NCBI RefSeq assembly: GCF_013112485.1
Contig: NZ_JABFHG010000013.1
Span: 62,001-126,000, forward strand
DNA from: Roseicella sp. DB1501
GTDB taxonomy: Bacteria > Pseudomonadota > Alphaproteobacteria > Acetobacterales > Acetobacteraceae
DNA length: 64,000 bases
Reading direction: 5' to 3'
Shown here piece after piece: positions 42,585 to 51,089 of this stretch; the stretch's first letter is position 1, and each line of letters opens with the position of its first letter. The notes under the pieces are model-generated. The model did no database searches. It had not been told where the DNA came from and saw only the letters and a program-made list of their open reading frames with translations. A program made the position numbers and the translations under genes.

Positions 42585-43991
42585 GTGAGCGCGACCTTCT
42601 CGACCCTCGCCTATCTCGTCGCCGCCGTCCTCTTCATCCTGGCGCTGCGCGGCCTGTCGCATCCCGAGACCTCGCGGCAGGGTAATCTCTACGGCATGGT
42701 CGGCATGGCGATCGCCATCCTCGCCACGCTGCTGCGGCCGGGCATGTCCTTCGGCGGCGTCGGGCTGATCGTCGTGGCGCTGGCCATCGGCGGCGGCATC
42801 GGCGGCTACATCGCCACCCGCATCCAGATGACGGCGCTGCCGCAGCTCGTCGCCGCCTTCCACTCGCTGGTCGGCATGGCGGCGGTGCTGGTGGCCGCGG
42901 CCGCCTTCTACAATCCGGAGAGCTTCGGCATCGGCCATGCCGGCGCCATCCATGGCGGCTCGCTGGTGGAGATGTCGCTCGGCCTCGCCATCGGCGCCAT
43001 CACCTTCTCCGGCTCGGTCATCGCCTTCGCCAAGCTGCAGGCGCTGATGTCGGGGGCGCCGATCACCTTCAAGGGGCAGCACTGGCTCAATCTCGGCCTC
43101 GGCCTCCTGCTGCTGATCCTCATCATCGCCTTCGTCTCCTCCGGCAGCGCCACGCTCTTCTGGGCGATCGCGCTGCTCGCCTTCGCGCTCGGCTTCCTGC
43201 TCATCATCCCGATCGGCGGCGCCGACATGCCGGTCGTCGTGTCGATGCTGAACAGCTATTCCGGCTGGGCGGCGGCGGGCATCGGCTTCACGCTGCAGAA
43301 CCTGCTGCTGATCATCACCGGCGCGCTGGTCGGCGCCTCGGGCGCGATCCTGTCCTACATCATGTGCAAGGGCATGAACCGCAGCATCATCAACGTGCTG
43401 CTCGGCGGCTTCGGCACCGACAGCAGCGCGGCCGGCGCCGCGGCGGGCGGCGGCGACCGCGGCCCGGTCAAGGCCGGCAGCCCGGAGGATGCCGCCTTCA
43501 TCATGAAGAATGCGAGCAAGATCATCGTGGTCCCGGGCTACGGCATGGCGGTCGCCCAGGCGCAGCAGGTGCTGCGGGAGATGGGCGATCTGCTGAAGAA
43601 GGAGGGGGCGCAGGTGGAATACGCCATCCACCCCGTCGCCGGCCGCATGCCAGGGCACATGAACGTCCTGCTCGCCGAGGCGAACGTGCCCTATGACGAC
43701 GTGAAGGAGCTCGAGGAAATCAACCCCGAATTCGCCGAGGCCGATGTCGCCTATGTCATCGGCGCCAACGACGTCACCAACCCGGCGGCCAAGACCGACA
43801 AGTCGAGCCCGATCTACGGCATGCCGATCCTCGACGTGGAGAAGGCCAAGACCGTCTTCTTCGTCAAGCGCGGCATGTCCTCGGGCTATGCCGGCGTCGA
43901 CAACGAGCTGTTCTTCCGCCCCAACACCATGATGCTGTTCGGCGACGCGAAGAAGGTGACGCAGGAGATCGTCCAGGCGCTGCAGAAATAA
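42585..43991 (+). CDS. pntB: Transhydrogenase subunit beta (PntB)
   Basis: A 468-aa subunit with nine or so membrane spans (domain II) and the NADP(H)-binding domain III. The channel part includes RIQMTALPQLVAAFHSLVGM and GGADMPVVVSMLNSYSGWAAA. Domain III contains IVVPGYGMAVAQAQQVLREM, HPVAGRMPGHMNVLLAEANV, VIGANDVTNPAAK and KRGMSSGYAGVDNELFF. It uses a GTG start and ends 22 bp before an intrinsic terminator. Confidence 0.95.
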   Translation: MSATFSTLAYLVAAVLFILALRGLSHPETSRQGNLYGMVGMAIAILATLLRPGMSFGGVGLIVVALAIGGGIGGYIATRIQMTALPQLVAAFHSLVGMAAVLVAAAAFYNPESFGIGHAGAIHGGSLVEMSLGLAIGAITFSGSVIAFAKLQALMSGAPITFKGQHWLNLGLGLLLLILIIAFVSSGSATLFWAIALLAFALGFLLIIPIGGADMPVVVSMLNSYSGWAAAGIGFTLQNLLLIITGALVGASGAILSYIMCKGMNRSIINVLLGGFGTDSSAAGAAAGGGDRGPVKAGSPEDAAFIMKNASKIIVVPGYGMAVAQAQQVLREMGDLLKKEGAQVEYAIHPVAGRMPGHMNVLLAEANVPYDDVKELEEINPEFAEADVAYVIGANDVTNPAAKTDKSSPIYGMPILDVEKAKTVFFVKRGMSSGYAGVDNELFFRPNTMMLFGDAKKVTQEIVQALQK

Positions 43992-44012
43992 GCCTGGCAT
44001 CCGGACGGGAAG

Positions 44013-44044
44013 GGGGCGCTGCCGCGGGGCAGCGCCCCTTTTTT
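44013..44044 (+). terminator. Rho-independent terminator of the pnt operon
   Basis: An 11-bp stem GGGGCGCTGCC/GGCAGCGCCCC with a GCGG loop is followed by TTTTTT. This is the clearest intrinsic terminator in the window. The convergent - strand gene stops at its right edge (44044-44046). Confidence 0.93.
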
Positions 44045-44730
44045 CATGCCGGCGCGTTGCCGCCGAGCGCCGCCCGCAACTCGGCCCCCGTGGTCAGCCA
44101 GCCGAAGAAATGCTCGACATTGAACTCGGTCGCCGCCTGGGCGCCGGGGCCGGCGGCCATGGTCGCGTCCGTCACCATGACGGGGAAGAACTCCCGATGA
44201 TAGGCGTCCCGGATGGTGCTCTCGACGCAGACATTGGTGGCGACGCCGATGACGAGCAGGATCCGCACCCGCCGCGCCTGCAGGATCTGCTCCAGCCCTG
44301 TCCCGGCGAAGCCGCTGTAGCGCGTCTTCGGCACCAGGATGTCGCCCGGCTGCGGCGTCAGCGCCGGCACGATCTCATGGTCCCATGTGCCATGGGTGAT
44401 GAGCTTCCCGGCATAGGCCTCGTTCTCGCGCATGAACCTCAGCGCATTGGACTTGTGCCAGACCGGCGCCGTCGGCGGCGCCTCGCGCTGGTCGGGCGAG
44501 AAGCCGTTCTGCAGGTAGATCACCGGGATGCCGGCGGCGCGGCAGGCGGCGGCGATATTGGCGCATTCCTCGATCACCGGCGGCGCGCCGGAGACGTCGA
44601 AGCCGCACAGGTCGATATAGCCGCCCCTGGAACAATAGGCGTTCTGCATGTCGACGACGATCAACGCCGTCTCCTCGGACCGGAGGGCGATCGGCGCCGG
44701 GCGGGCGGCGAGCGGGATGGTGCGGGGCAT
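44044..44730 (-). CDS. Isochorismatase-family cysteine hydrolase
   Basis: A 228-aa amidohydrolase-type enzyme. The catalytic triad is visible as Asp27 (ALIVVDMQNAYCSRGG), Lys135 (LVPKTRYSGF) and Cys168 (GVATNVCVEST). The pattern is nearest to RutB/biuret-hydrolase-like enzymes that cleave carbamate or ureide C-N bonds, but the substrate cannot be fixed. ATG 44730 follows AGGAG by 8 nt; the longer frame to 44838 is not supported. It is divergent from the MetE-like gene (158 bp between starts). Confidence 0.85.
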   Translation of the reverse strand: MPRTIPLAARPAPIALRSEETALIVVDMQNAYCSRGGYIDLCGFDVSGAPPVIEECANIAAACRAAGIPVIYLQNGFSPDQREAPPTAPVWHKSNALRFMRENEAYAGKLITHGTWDHEIVPALTPQPGDILVPKTRYSGFAGTGLEQILQARRVRILLVIGVATNVCVESTIRDAYHREFFPVMVTDATMAAGPGAQAATEFNVEHFFGWLTTGAELRAALGGNAPA

Positions 44731-44888
44731 GGCGGGCTCCTCGGCGTGCCGGGTTCGTACCGGGCCACGGCCAAGCATCACGCATGCCAGCCGCGCGTTG
44801 TGCCGGTGGTGGCCGAGGGCCTGCCCAGCCGGCATCATGCCGCCGCGCCGGACCCCCGGGCCACGCCCACCGCTTCCGGAGAGACGCC

Positions 44889-45980
44889 ATGCCGAACGGC
44901 AAGCCCCCCTTCCGTGCCGACCATGTCGGCAGCCTGCTGCGGCCGGTGCCGCTGCGCGAGGCCCGCGCCGCCCAGGCGCCCGACCTGCGGGCGATCGAGG
45001 ATCGCTGCATCGCCGAGGCCATCGCCGCGCAGCGGGCGGTCGGGCTGCGCTCGGTGACCGATGGCGAGTACCGCCGCGCCTTCTGGCATTTCGACTTCCT
45101 CGCCCGGCTCGGCGGCGTCGCGCTGTACGAGGCCGATCAGGGCATCCAGTTCAAGGGCGGCCAGACCAAGGCCTATGGGCTGAAGGTGACCGGCCCGATC
45201 CGTTATCAGGGGCATCCCTTCGTCGAGGATTTCCGCTTCCTCGCGGCGCAGGCCGGCGAGGCGGTGGCGAAGCAAACCATCCCCTCGCCCTCGGTGCTGC
45301 ATTTCCGCGGCGGGCGGCGCGCCATCGACACCCATGCCTATCCCGCGATGGACGGCTTCTTCGCCGATCTCGGCGCCGCCTACAACGCCGCGATGCGGGA
45401 CTTCGCCGGCGCCGGCTGCCGCTACCTGCAGCTCGACGAGACCAACATCGCCTATCTCTGCGATCCGGAGCAGCTCGCCCAGCTCCGCAACCGCGGCGAG
45501 CGGGTGGAAGGGCTGCTCGAGACCTATGCCGGGATGATCAACGCCGCCCTCGCCGGCCGGCCGGCCGACATGGTGGTCTCCATGCATCTCTGCCGCGGCA
45601 ATTTCCGCTCCATGCACATCGCGGCCGGCGGCTACGATCCGGTGGCGGAGGTGCTGTTCAACAGCATCGATGTCGATGCCTACTTCATGGAATACGACGA
45701 CGAGCGCTCCGGCAGCTTCGCGCCGCTGCGCTTCCTGCCGAAGGGCAAGACGGTGGTGCTCGGCCTCATCACCTCGAAGACCGGCGCGCTGGAGGGCAAG
45801 GACATGCTGAAGCGCCGCATCGAGGAGGCGGCGCGGCATGCGCCGCTCGACCAGCTCGCCATCAGCCCGCAATGCGGCTTCGCCTCGACCGAGGAGGGCA
45901 ACCTGCTCACGGTCGAGGAGCAATGGGCGAAGCTCCGCCTCTGCGTCGAGGTGGCGGAGGAGGTCTGGGGCGGGCTCTGA
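44889..45980 (+). CDS. MetE C-terminal-domain-like methyltransferase
   Basis: A 363-aa protein equal to the catalytic (zinc, C-terminal) barrel of cobalamin-independent methionine synthase, without the N-terminal domain. The zinc ligands are visible as MHLCRGN (His, Cys), FMEYDDER (Glu) and ISPQCGFAS (Cys). FRADHVGSLLRP and RSVTDGEYRR mark the barrel start. Such single-domain proteins may methylate homocysteine or other thiols, or be epoxyalkane-CoM-transferase relatives. GGAGAG precedes the ATG. Confidence 0.82.
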   Translation: MPNGKPPFRADHVGSLLRPVPLREARAAQAPDLRAIEDRCIAEAIAAQRAVGLRSVTDGEYRRAFWHFDFLARLGGVALYEADQGIQFKGGQTKAYGLKVTGPIRYQGHPFVEDFRFLAAQAGEAVAKQTIPSPSVLHFRGGRRAIDTHAYPAMDGFFADLGAAYNAAMRDFAGAGCRYLQLDETNIAYLCDPEQLAQLRNRGERVEGLLETYAGMINAALAGRPADMVVSMHLCRGNFRSMHIAAGGYDPVAEVLFNSIDVDAYFMEYDDERSGSFAPLRFLPKGKTVVLGLITSKTGALEGKDMLKRRIEEAARHAPLDQLAISPQCGFASTEEGNLLTVEEQWAKLRLCVEVAEEVWGGL

Positions 45981-45986
45981 TCCCCT

Positions 45987-46001
45987 CCGCGAAGCGGTTT
46001 T
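45987..46001 (+). terminator. Short hairpin with T-tract after MetE-like gene
   Basis: CCGC-GAA-GCGG followed by TTTT, 6 bp after the stop of the MetE-like gene. The 4-bp stem is weak. The same CCGCGAAGCGG core is inside the cysK 3-prime hairpin (22415-22427), so this may be a favoured terminator core in the genome. Confidence 0.35.
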
Positions 46002-46011
46002 GCGGCGAGGT

Positions 46012-46236
46012 TCAGTGTTCCGGGCGCAGCGGCAGGCGCGGCAGGCCGGAGCCGCCATGCCGGCGGAGTTCCGCGAGGTTCAGCCCGAGCGCGGTGGTGG
46101 CCGCGACGATGCCGAGGAACACGACCTGCCCCGGCAGCAGCGCCAGCCCGAGAAGGAGCGTGACGGCGGCGGAGAGGGTCAGAACGGTCAGCGAGCCGTC
46201 GGCCTGGCCGCCGGGACGCTGCGGGCGGATCGTCAT
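46012..46236 (-). CDS. Small two-span membrane protein
   Basis: A 74-aa protein, family not recognised. Two hydrophobic stretches (about 17-35 and 38-54: LTVLTLSAAVTLLLGLALLP and VVFLGIVAATTALGLNL) are followed by a basic tail with RLPLRPEH. AGGG lies about 8 nt before the ATG. It stands alone between the MetE-like gene and the EF-G-like gene. Confidence 0.5.
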   Translation of the reverse strand: MTIRPQRPGGQADGSLTVLTLSAAVTLLLGLALLPGQVVFLGIVAATTALGLNLAELRRHGGSGLPRLPLRPEH

Positions 46237-46547
46237 GGGGTCACCCTGTCGCTGCGATGCAATAGGCCGTCGATCCCAATGCGATAGGCGGGATGGCGGC
46301 AGCGCAGGATGAACCGAAGGTGGTTGCTGAACGGTGCATGACCCCGGCGCATCGGGATACCGTCGCGATGGCGGGCTGGCGTGCCCCGGCGGCATCTGGT
46401 TAGGCTCGTCCCACGCGTGGCGCCCGGGTCCGTCCCGGCGGCGCCAGGACGCCCGCGGCAACCAAGGGTCCAGGGAGACCCGGGCTGGCCGGCGGCATCC
46501 GGTCCAGGCGCCGCGACGGCCCGCCCCGAACGGGAGGGCGAAGCACG
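46237..46547. other. Divergent intergenic region before the EF-G-like gene
   Basis: This 311-bp gap has no convincing ORF or RNA. It holds a 9-bp dyad, GCCCGGGTC (46422-46430) and GACCCGGGC (46477-46485), and a good SD (GGGAGGG, 46532-46538) 9 nt before the EF-G-like start. No clear promoter boxes. Confidence 0.4.
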
Positions 46548-48494
46548 ATGCCAGATGCCAGCGGCAGATCACTCGGCGGGGCGGGGCCCCGATCCGTCGC
46601 CTTCATCGGCCCGCAGGGCAGCGGCAAGTCGACGCTGTTCGACGCCCTGCTGAGCGCCGCCGGCGCCCCGGCGCGGCGCGGCGGCGCGCGCGGCATGGGC
46701 ACCGAGCTGCGGCTCGGCCATGTCGACCATATGGAGGATTCCTGGGCGCTGCTCGATTGCCCCGGCTCGGTCGAATTCGCGCATGACGCCGCGGCGGCCC
46801 TCGCCGTCGCCGACCTCGCCGTGGTGGTGACCGAGGCCGCGCCGGGCCGCGCCGCGGTGCTCGGCCCGGTCTTCCGCATGCTGGACGAGCAGGGCATCCC
46901 GGCCATCGTCTTCGTCAACAAGATCGACCAGCTCGACGGCCGGGTGCGCGACACCCTCGCCGCCCTGCAGGCGCAGACGCCGCGCAAGCTGGTGCTGCGG
47001 CAGGTGCCGATCCGCGAAGGCGAGGCGGTCACCGGCTATGTCGACCTGGTCTCCGAACGGGCCTATCGCTACCGCCGCGGCGCCGCCTCCGAGCGGATCG
47101 AGCTGCCCGCCATGATGCGGGCGCGGGAGAGCGAGGCGCGGGCCGAGTTGCTGGAAGCGCTGGCCGATCACGACGACGCCCTGCTCGAGAAGGTGCTCGA
47201 GGATCTGACGCCGGCGCCGGAGGAGATCTACCGGCCATTGCACAGCGGCGAGCGCAGCGGCGCCGTCGTCTCCGTCCTGCTCGGCGCGGCGGAGCATAAC
47301 AACGGCATCCATCGCCTTTGGAAGGCGCTCCGCCACGACGTGCCCGAGCCGGAGGAAACGGCCGCCCGGCGCGGCGTCGAGACCAAGGGGCCGCCGCTCG
47401 CCCAGGTCTTCCGCACCCTGCATGCCGGCCATGCCGGCCGCCTCTCCTGGGCGCGGATCTGGCGCGGCGCGGTGCGGGACGGCATGCAGCTCGACGGCCA
47501 CCGCATCGGCGGCATCCACCGCTTCCCGAATGGCGAGGCGCAGAAGGTGCCCGAGGCCGCGGCCGGCGAGATCGTGGCACTCGGCCGGCTGGAGGGCGTG
47601 ACGACCGGCGCGACCCTCGGGGCCGGTGCGCCGCTCGCCTTCCCGGCGCCGGCCGCGCCGGTGCATGCGCTGGCCGTGGTGCTCGAGGACCGCAAGGACG
47701 AGGTGCGCCTCTCCGGCGCCCTGCAACGCTTGGCCGAGGAGGACCCCGCCCTCACCGTGATCCTCGACCCCGAGAGCGGCCAGACCGTCCTGCAGGGACA
47801 GGGCGAGCTGCATCTGCGGGCGGCGCTGGACCGCTTGGCCGGCAGCTCCGGGGTCAGGTTGCGCACGGTGCGGCCGCAGATCCCCTATCGCGAGACCATC
47901 CGCCAGGCCGTTACCCAGCATGCGCGGCTGAAGCGGCAGACCGGCGGCCACGGCCAGTTCGCCGATGTGAAGCTGCGCATCGAGCCGCGCGAGCGCGGCG
48001 CCGGCTTCAGCTTCGCCGAGGAGGTGGTCGGCGGCGCCGTGCCGAAGCGCTTCATCCCGGCGGTCGGGGAGGCGGCGGAGGAGGCGACGCGCAAGGGGCC
48101 GCTCGGCCACCAAGTGGTCGATGTCGCGGTGACGCTGCTCGATGGCAGCTTCCACTCCGTCGATAGCAGCGACATGGCCTTCGCCACCGCCACGCGCATG
48201 GCGATGCAGGAGGGGCTCGCCAAGGGCGAGCCGGTGCTGCTCGAGCCGATCCATGCCGTGACCGTGCAGGTACCGGCCGAGTACACGCCGAACGCCCAGC
48301 GCCTGCTGACCGGGCGGCGCGGCCAGATCCTCGGCTATGCCGCGCGCGAGGGTTGGGAGGGCTGGGACACGGTGGAGGCGCTGGTGCCGGCGGCCGAGCT
48401 GCAGGAGATGATCATCGAACTGCGCAGCCAGACCCAGGGCCTCGGCACCTACACGCATCGCTTCGACCATCTGGCGGAGGCGCGGCACCGCTGA
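46548..48494 (+). CDS. Elongation factor G-like GTPase
   Basis: A 648-aa EF-G paralogue, about 50 residues shorter than EF-G. G1 is GPQGSGKST (residues 21-29, where EF-G has the AHxDAGKTT form), G3 is DCPGSVEF and G4 NKID. The effector (switch I) region is much reduced: few residues separate G1 and G3 and the RGITI motif is absent. Domains II-V are kept (GQGELHL; GGHGQFADVKLRIEP; YTPNAQRLLTGRRGQILGY). EF-G-like proteins of this sort are common in alphaproteobacteria, of unproven function. It is not beside fusA or ribosomal genes. Confidence 0.85.
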   Translation: MPDASGRSLGGAGPRSVAFIGPQGSGKSTLFDALLSAAGAPARRGGARGMGTELRLGHVDHMEDSWALLDCPGSVEFAHDAAAALAVADLAVVVTEAAPGRAAVLGPVFRMLDEQGIPAIVFVNKIDQLDGRVRDTLAALQAQTPRKLVLRQVPIREGEAVTGYVDLVSERAYRYRRGAASERIELPAMMRARESEARAELLEALADHDDALLEKVLEDLTPAPEEIYRPLHSGERSGAVVSVLLGAAEHNNGIHRLWKALRHDVPEPEETAARRGVETKGPPLAQVFRTLHAGHAGRLSWARIWRGAVRDGMQLDGHRIGGIHRFPNGEAQKVPEAAAGEIVALGRLEGVTTGATLGAGAPLAFPAPAAPVHALAVVLEDRKDEVRLSGALQRLAEEDPALTVILDPESGQTVLQGQGELHLRAALDRLAGSSGVRLRTVRPQIPYRETIRQAVTQHARLKRQTGGHGQFADVKLRIEPRERGAGFSFAEEVVGGAVPKRFIPAVGEAAEEATRKGPLGHQVVDVAVTLLDGSFHSVDSSDMAFATATRMAMQEGLAKGEPVLLEPIHAVTVQVPAEYTPNAQRLLTGRRGQILGYAAREGWEGWDTVEALVPAAELQEMIIELRSQTQGLGTYTHRFDHLAEARHR

Positions 48495-48501
48495 CGCCCG
48501 A

Positions 48502-48527
48502 GCCCGGCACCCCGCGCGGGGTGCCGG
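48502..48527 (+). repeat. 26-bp perfect palindrome after the EF-G-like gene
   Basis: CCCGGCACCCCGC meets its complement GCGGGGTGCCGGG with no spacer, 8 bp after the stop. There is no T-tract. A second dyad of GCCCGCGCG with CGCGCGGGC follows at about 48563-48588. Probably a hairpin transcript end. Confidence 0.55.
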
Positions 48528-48630
48528 GTGCGGCAGGGCTGTCGTACGCCTGACACTGTGATGCCCGCGCGCCGCCCCGCGCGCGGGCGTGCGGGAACGC
48601 CGCTGCGCGGCGCTCCGTTCTGCCGGGACG

Positions 48631-49797
48631 ATGAACTTCCCGCCCGCGGCCCTGGCCGCCCTCTCGGCCGTGCCCGGCCCTGCCTTGCGCAGCGTGCTCT
48701 CCATCCCCGCGCGCGACGAGACCTCGCGCCTGCCGGACTGCCTCAACGCGCTGGCGGCGCAGCAAGGCGGCGTCCTGGCCGGCACCGCCGTGCTGCTGCT
48801 GGCGAACAACTGCCGAGACGACACGGCCGGGCTCGCGCGCCGCCTGGCGCCTGGCCTGCCATTCCCCCTGCTGGTGGTCGAGGCAGTGCTTCCGCCGGAC
48901 CGGGCGCATGCCGGCGGCGCCCGCGCCGCGGCCATGGATGCGGCGGCGGCGCTGCTCGGCGAGGCGCCCGAGGGCGTGCTGCTCAGCACCGATGCGGATG
49001 CGCGGCCGGAGCCGGGCTGGCTCGCCGCCAACCTCGCCGAGCTCGCCGCCGGGGCCGATGCGGTGGCCGGCGCCGTGCTGCCCGACCCGCTCGAGGTCGC
49101 CTCGCTGCCGCCGGCGCTGCGCCGGCGCGAGGCGGCGGAGGCGTGCTACGCCGCGCTGCTGGATGCGCTGGCTGCACGGCTCGATCCCATCGCGCATGAT
49201 CCGGCGCCGGCCCATGGCACGCATTCCGGCGCCTCGATCGCGCTGCGGCTGCCCGCCTACCGGGCGGTCGGCGGCGTGCCGCTCGTGCCGCGGGGCGAGG
49301 ACCGCGCCCTGTTCCGGGCGCTCGACCGCATCGATGCCCGCATCCGGCACAGCGGCGCGGCGCGGGTGCTGGTTTCCTGCCGGCTCGATGGCCGAGCGGG
49401 CGGCGGCATGGCGGAGACGCTGCGGCACCGCCTCGCCGATCCCGAAGCACCGGTCGATGACCGGCTGGAGCCGGCCCGGGATGCTTGGCGGCGCTTCCGC
49501 GTCCGGCGGGCACTGCGGCGTTTGCGCGCCGGCTTGGAGGAGGCAGGGCGGTTGCAGGCCGCGCTCGGCCTTGCGCCGGCGATGATGGACCAGGTCTTGG
49601 CGGCGCCGAGCTTCGGCCTGGCCTGGGAGGCGTTGCAGGCGGCGGCGCCGAGCCTGCGGCGCCGGCTGCTGCTGCCATCGGCGCTGCCGTGGGAGACGGT
49701 CCAGGCGCGCCGGATGCTCGCGGCGCTCAGCCGGGCGGAGCGGGAGGGCGGCGCAGCAGATCCAGCCGATAGGCCTCTGCCCGTTGCTGCCGAATGA
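48631..49797 (+). CDS. Family 2 glycosyltransferase
   Basis: A 388-aa GT-A glycosyltransferase. The nucleotide-sugar site begins SVLSIPARDETSRLPDCLNA, the DxD motif is LLSTDADARPEPGWLAAN, and an acceptor-side GVPLVPRGEDRALF region holds a likely ED catalytic pair. There are no membrane spans, so it is a soluble or peripheral enzyme. It converges with the methyltransferase gene and the two overlap by 71 bp at their 3-prime ends. With PIG-L, NodS-like and acyl-CoA dehydrogenase genes it forms a four-gene module of unknown product. Confidence 0.82.
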   Translation: MNFPPAALAALSAVPGPALRSVLSIPARDETSRLPDCLNALAAQQGGVLAGTAVLLLANNCRDDTAGLARRLAPGLPFPLLVVEAVLPPDRAHAGGARAAAMDAAAALLGEAPEGVLLSTDADARPEPGWLAANLAELAAGADAVAGAVLPDPLEVASLPPALRRREAAEACYAALLDALAARLDPIAHDPAPAHGTHSGASIALRLPAYRAVGGVPLVPRGEDRALFRALDRIDARIRHSGAARVLVSCRLDGRAGGGMAETLRHRLADPEAPVDDRLEPARDAWRRFRVRRALRRLRAGLEEAGRLQAALGLAPAMMDQVLAAPSFGLAWEALQAAAPSLRRRLLLPSALPWETVQARRMLAALSRAEREGGAADPADRPLPVAAE

Positions 49798-50323
49798 CCG
49801 GCAGCCCGGCCGCGGCGATGAAGCCCTCCGCCGCGGCATCGCCCGAGAGCGGGTAGTCCGTCTCGCCGGTCCAGTGCACCAGCAGCGCCTCGCCGCCGGG
49901 ATGCAGCGCGCCGGCGACGCGGGAAGCGAGCCGTGCGAGATCGGCGGCGTCGAGGTAGTAGACCACCTCGGAGAGCAGGATCAGGTCGAAGCCGCCCTCC
50001 GGCCAGTCGCCAGGCACCGCCATGCGCCGGAAGGTCACCTGCGGCACATCGGCGCAGCGCGCCCGCGCGGCGGCGAGCGGCGCCTCGGCCAGGTCCACCG
50101 CCAGCAAGGCATCGCAGCGCAGGGCGAGCTGCGCCGTCAGCACGCCGATGGAGCAGCCGATCTCGAAGGCGCGGGCGTAATGCGGGCGCGGCAGGGCGGC
50201 GAGCGTCGCAGCGTATTTCGCCCGTTCGTAGTCGCTGCTGGCGAAGCGCCAGGGGTCGGCATCGGCGGCGTAGATCGCATCGAAATAGGCGACGTCGAGG
50301 CTCTGCCCGGGGCGCTGCGTCAC
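49727..50323 (-). CDS. NodS-like SAM-dependent methyltransferase
   Basis: A 198-aa methyltransferase with the NodS-family opening (YFDAIYAADADPWRFASSDYE), a SAM motif FEIGCSIGVLTAQLAL and a post-motif DLILLSEVVYYLD. NodS methylates the free amino group on a deacetylated chitooligosaccharide terminus; here the substrate is unknown. The GTG start at 50323 overlaps the PIG-L stop (GTGA). The 3-prime end overlaps the convergent glycosyltransferase gene by 71 bp. Confidence 0.83.
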   Translation of the reverse strand: MTQRPGQSLDVAYFDAIYAADADPWRFASSDYERAKYAATLAALPRPHYARAFEIGCSIGVLTAQLALRCDALLAVDLAEAPLAAARARCADVPQVTFRRMAVPGDWPEGGFDLILLSEVVYYLDAADLARLASRVAGALHPGGEALLVHWTGETDYPLSGDAAAEGFIAAAGLPVIRQQRAEAYRLDLLRRPPAPPG

Positions 50324-51087
50324 GGCATTTCCTCCAGCAGCAGCTCGACGTCGCGCAGCGCCAGGGCGATCGCCTCGGGCGGTAGCTGGAAGGCGTCGGC
50401 ATCGCCCATCCGATCGCTGTGCTGCGAGACATGCGCCGCGATGGCGCGGCGCTTCGCCTCGAGGACGCGGGCGATGCCGAAGCGCCGACCGCGCGGCAAG
50501 CCCGGCAGGATCGGCGGCGGGGGCAGCGGGAAGCCGGCGATCGGATGCGCGAAGGCCCAGCCCCAGACCGGATAGGCGAGCAGCCGCACGCCCGGCAGGC
50601 GGCGCACCACCGCTTCGGTGATGGCGAAGCTCGCCGCATGGTCGCAATGCGGGTCGTGCCGCCAGGTGCAGAGCACCGCATCCGGTGCCGGCCGCGCGAG
50701 GTCGAGGATCGCCTCCACCGCCGCGGCGAAGCCAGGCCCGGCGGCGGGCACGTCCCGGTCCGGCAGGCGCAGGAAATGCACCGCCTCGGGCGGCAGGCCG
50801 AGCGCCGCCGTGGCGGCGAGCGTCTCCCGCTCACGCACCGCCCGGATCCGCTCCGGCGGCAGGCCAGGATGCGAACCGGTGCCGTCGCTCACCACCACCA
50901 CCCGCACCGGCAGGCCGGCAGCGGTGGCGGCGGCGATCAGCCCGCCGCAGCCTATCGATTCGTCGTCCGGATGCGGCGCCAGCACCAGCGCCCCGGCCGG
51001 GCCGAGCAGGGCGCGGGGGTCCTGCTCCAGCGGCAGCGCCTCGGCCGCGCGCAGGAAGGCGGCGGCGTCCATGCCAACGGGATCCAT
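50320..51087 (-). CDS. PIG-L/LmbE-family deacetylase
   Basis: A 255-aa zinc N-deacetylase of the PIG-L fold. Zinc/catalytic motifs: VLAPHPDDESIGCGG (HPDD) and WRHDPHCDH (HxxH region). The family removes acetyl from GlcNAc moieties in lipids or thiol cofactors. In this module it would free an amine that the next gene, the NodS-like methyltransferase, could methylate. The start is 2 bp after the acyl-CoA dehydrogenase stop; ATG at codon 6 (51072) is an alternative. Confidence 0.88.
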   Translation of the reverse strand: MDPVGMDAAAFLRAAEALPLEQDPRALLGPAGALVLAPHPDDESIGCGGLIAAATAAGLPVRVVVVSDGTGSHPGLPPERIRAVRERETLAATAALGLPPEAVHFLRLPDRDVPAAGPGFAAAVEAILDLARPAPDAVLCTWRHDPHCDHAASFAITEAVVRRLPGVRLLAYPVWGWAFAHPIAGFPLPPPPILPGLPRGRRFGIARVLEAKRRAIAAHVSQHSDRMGDADAFQLPPEAIALALRDVELLLEEMP

Positions 51088-51089
51088 GC

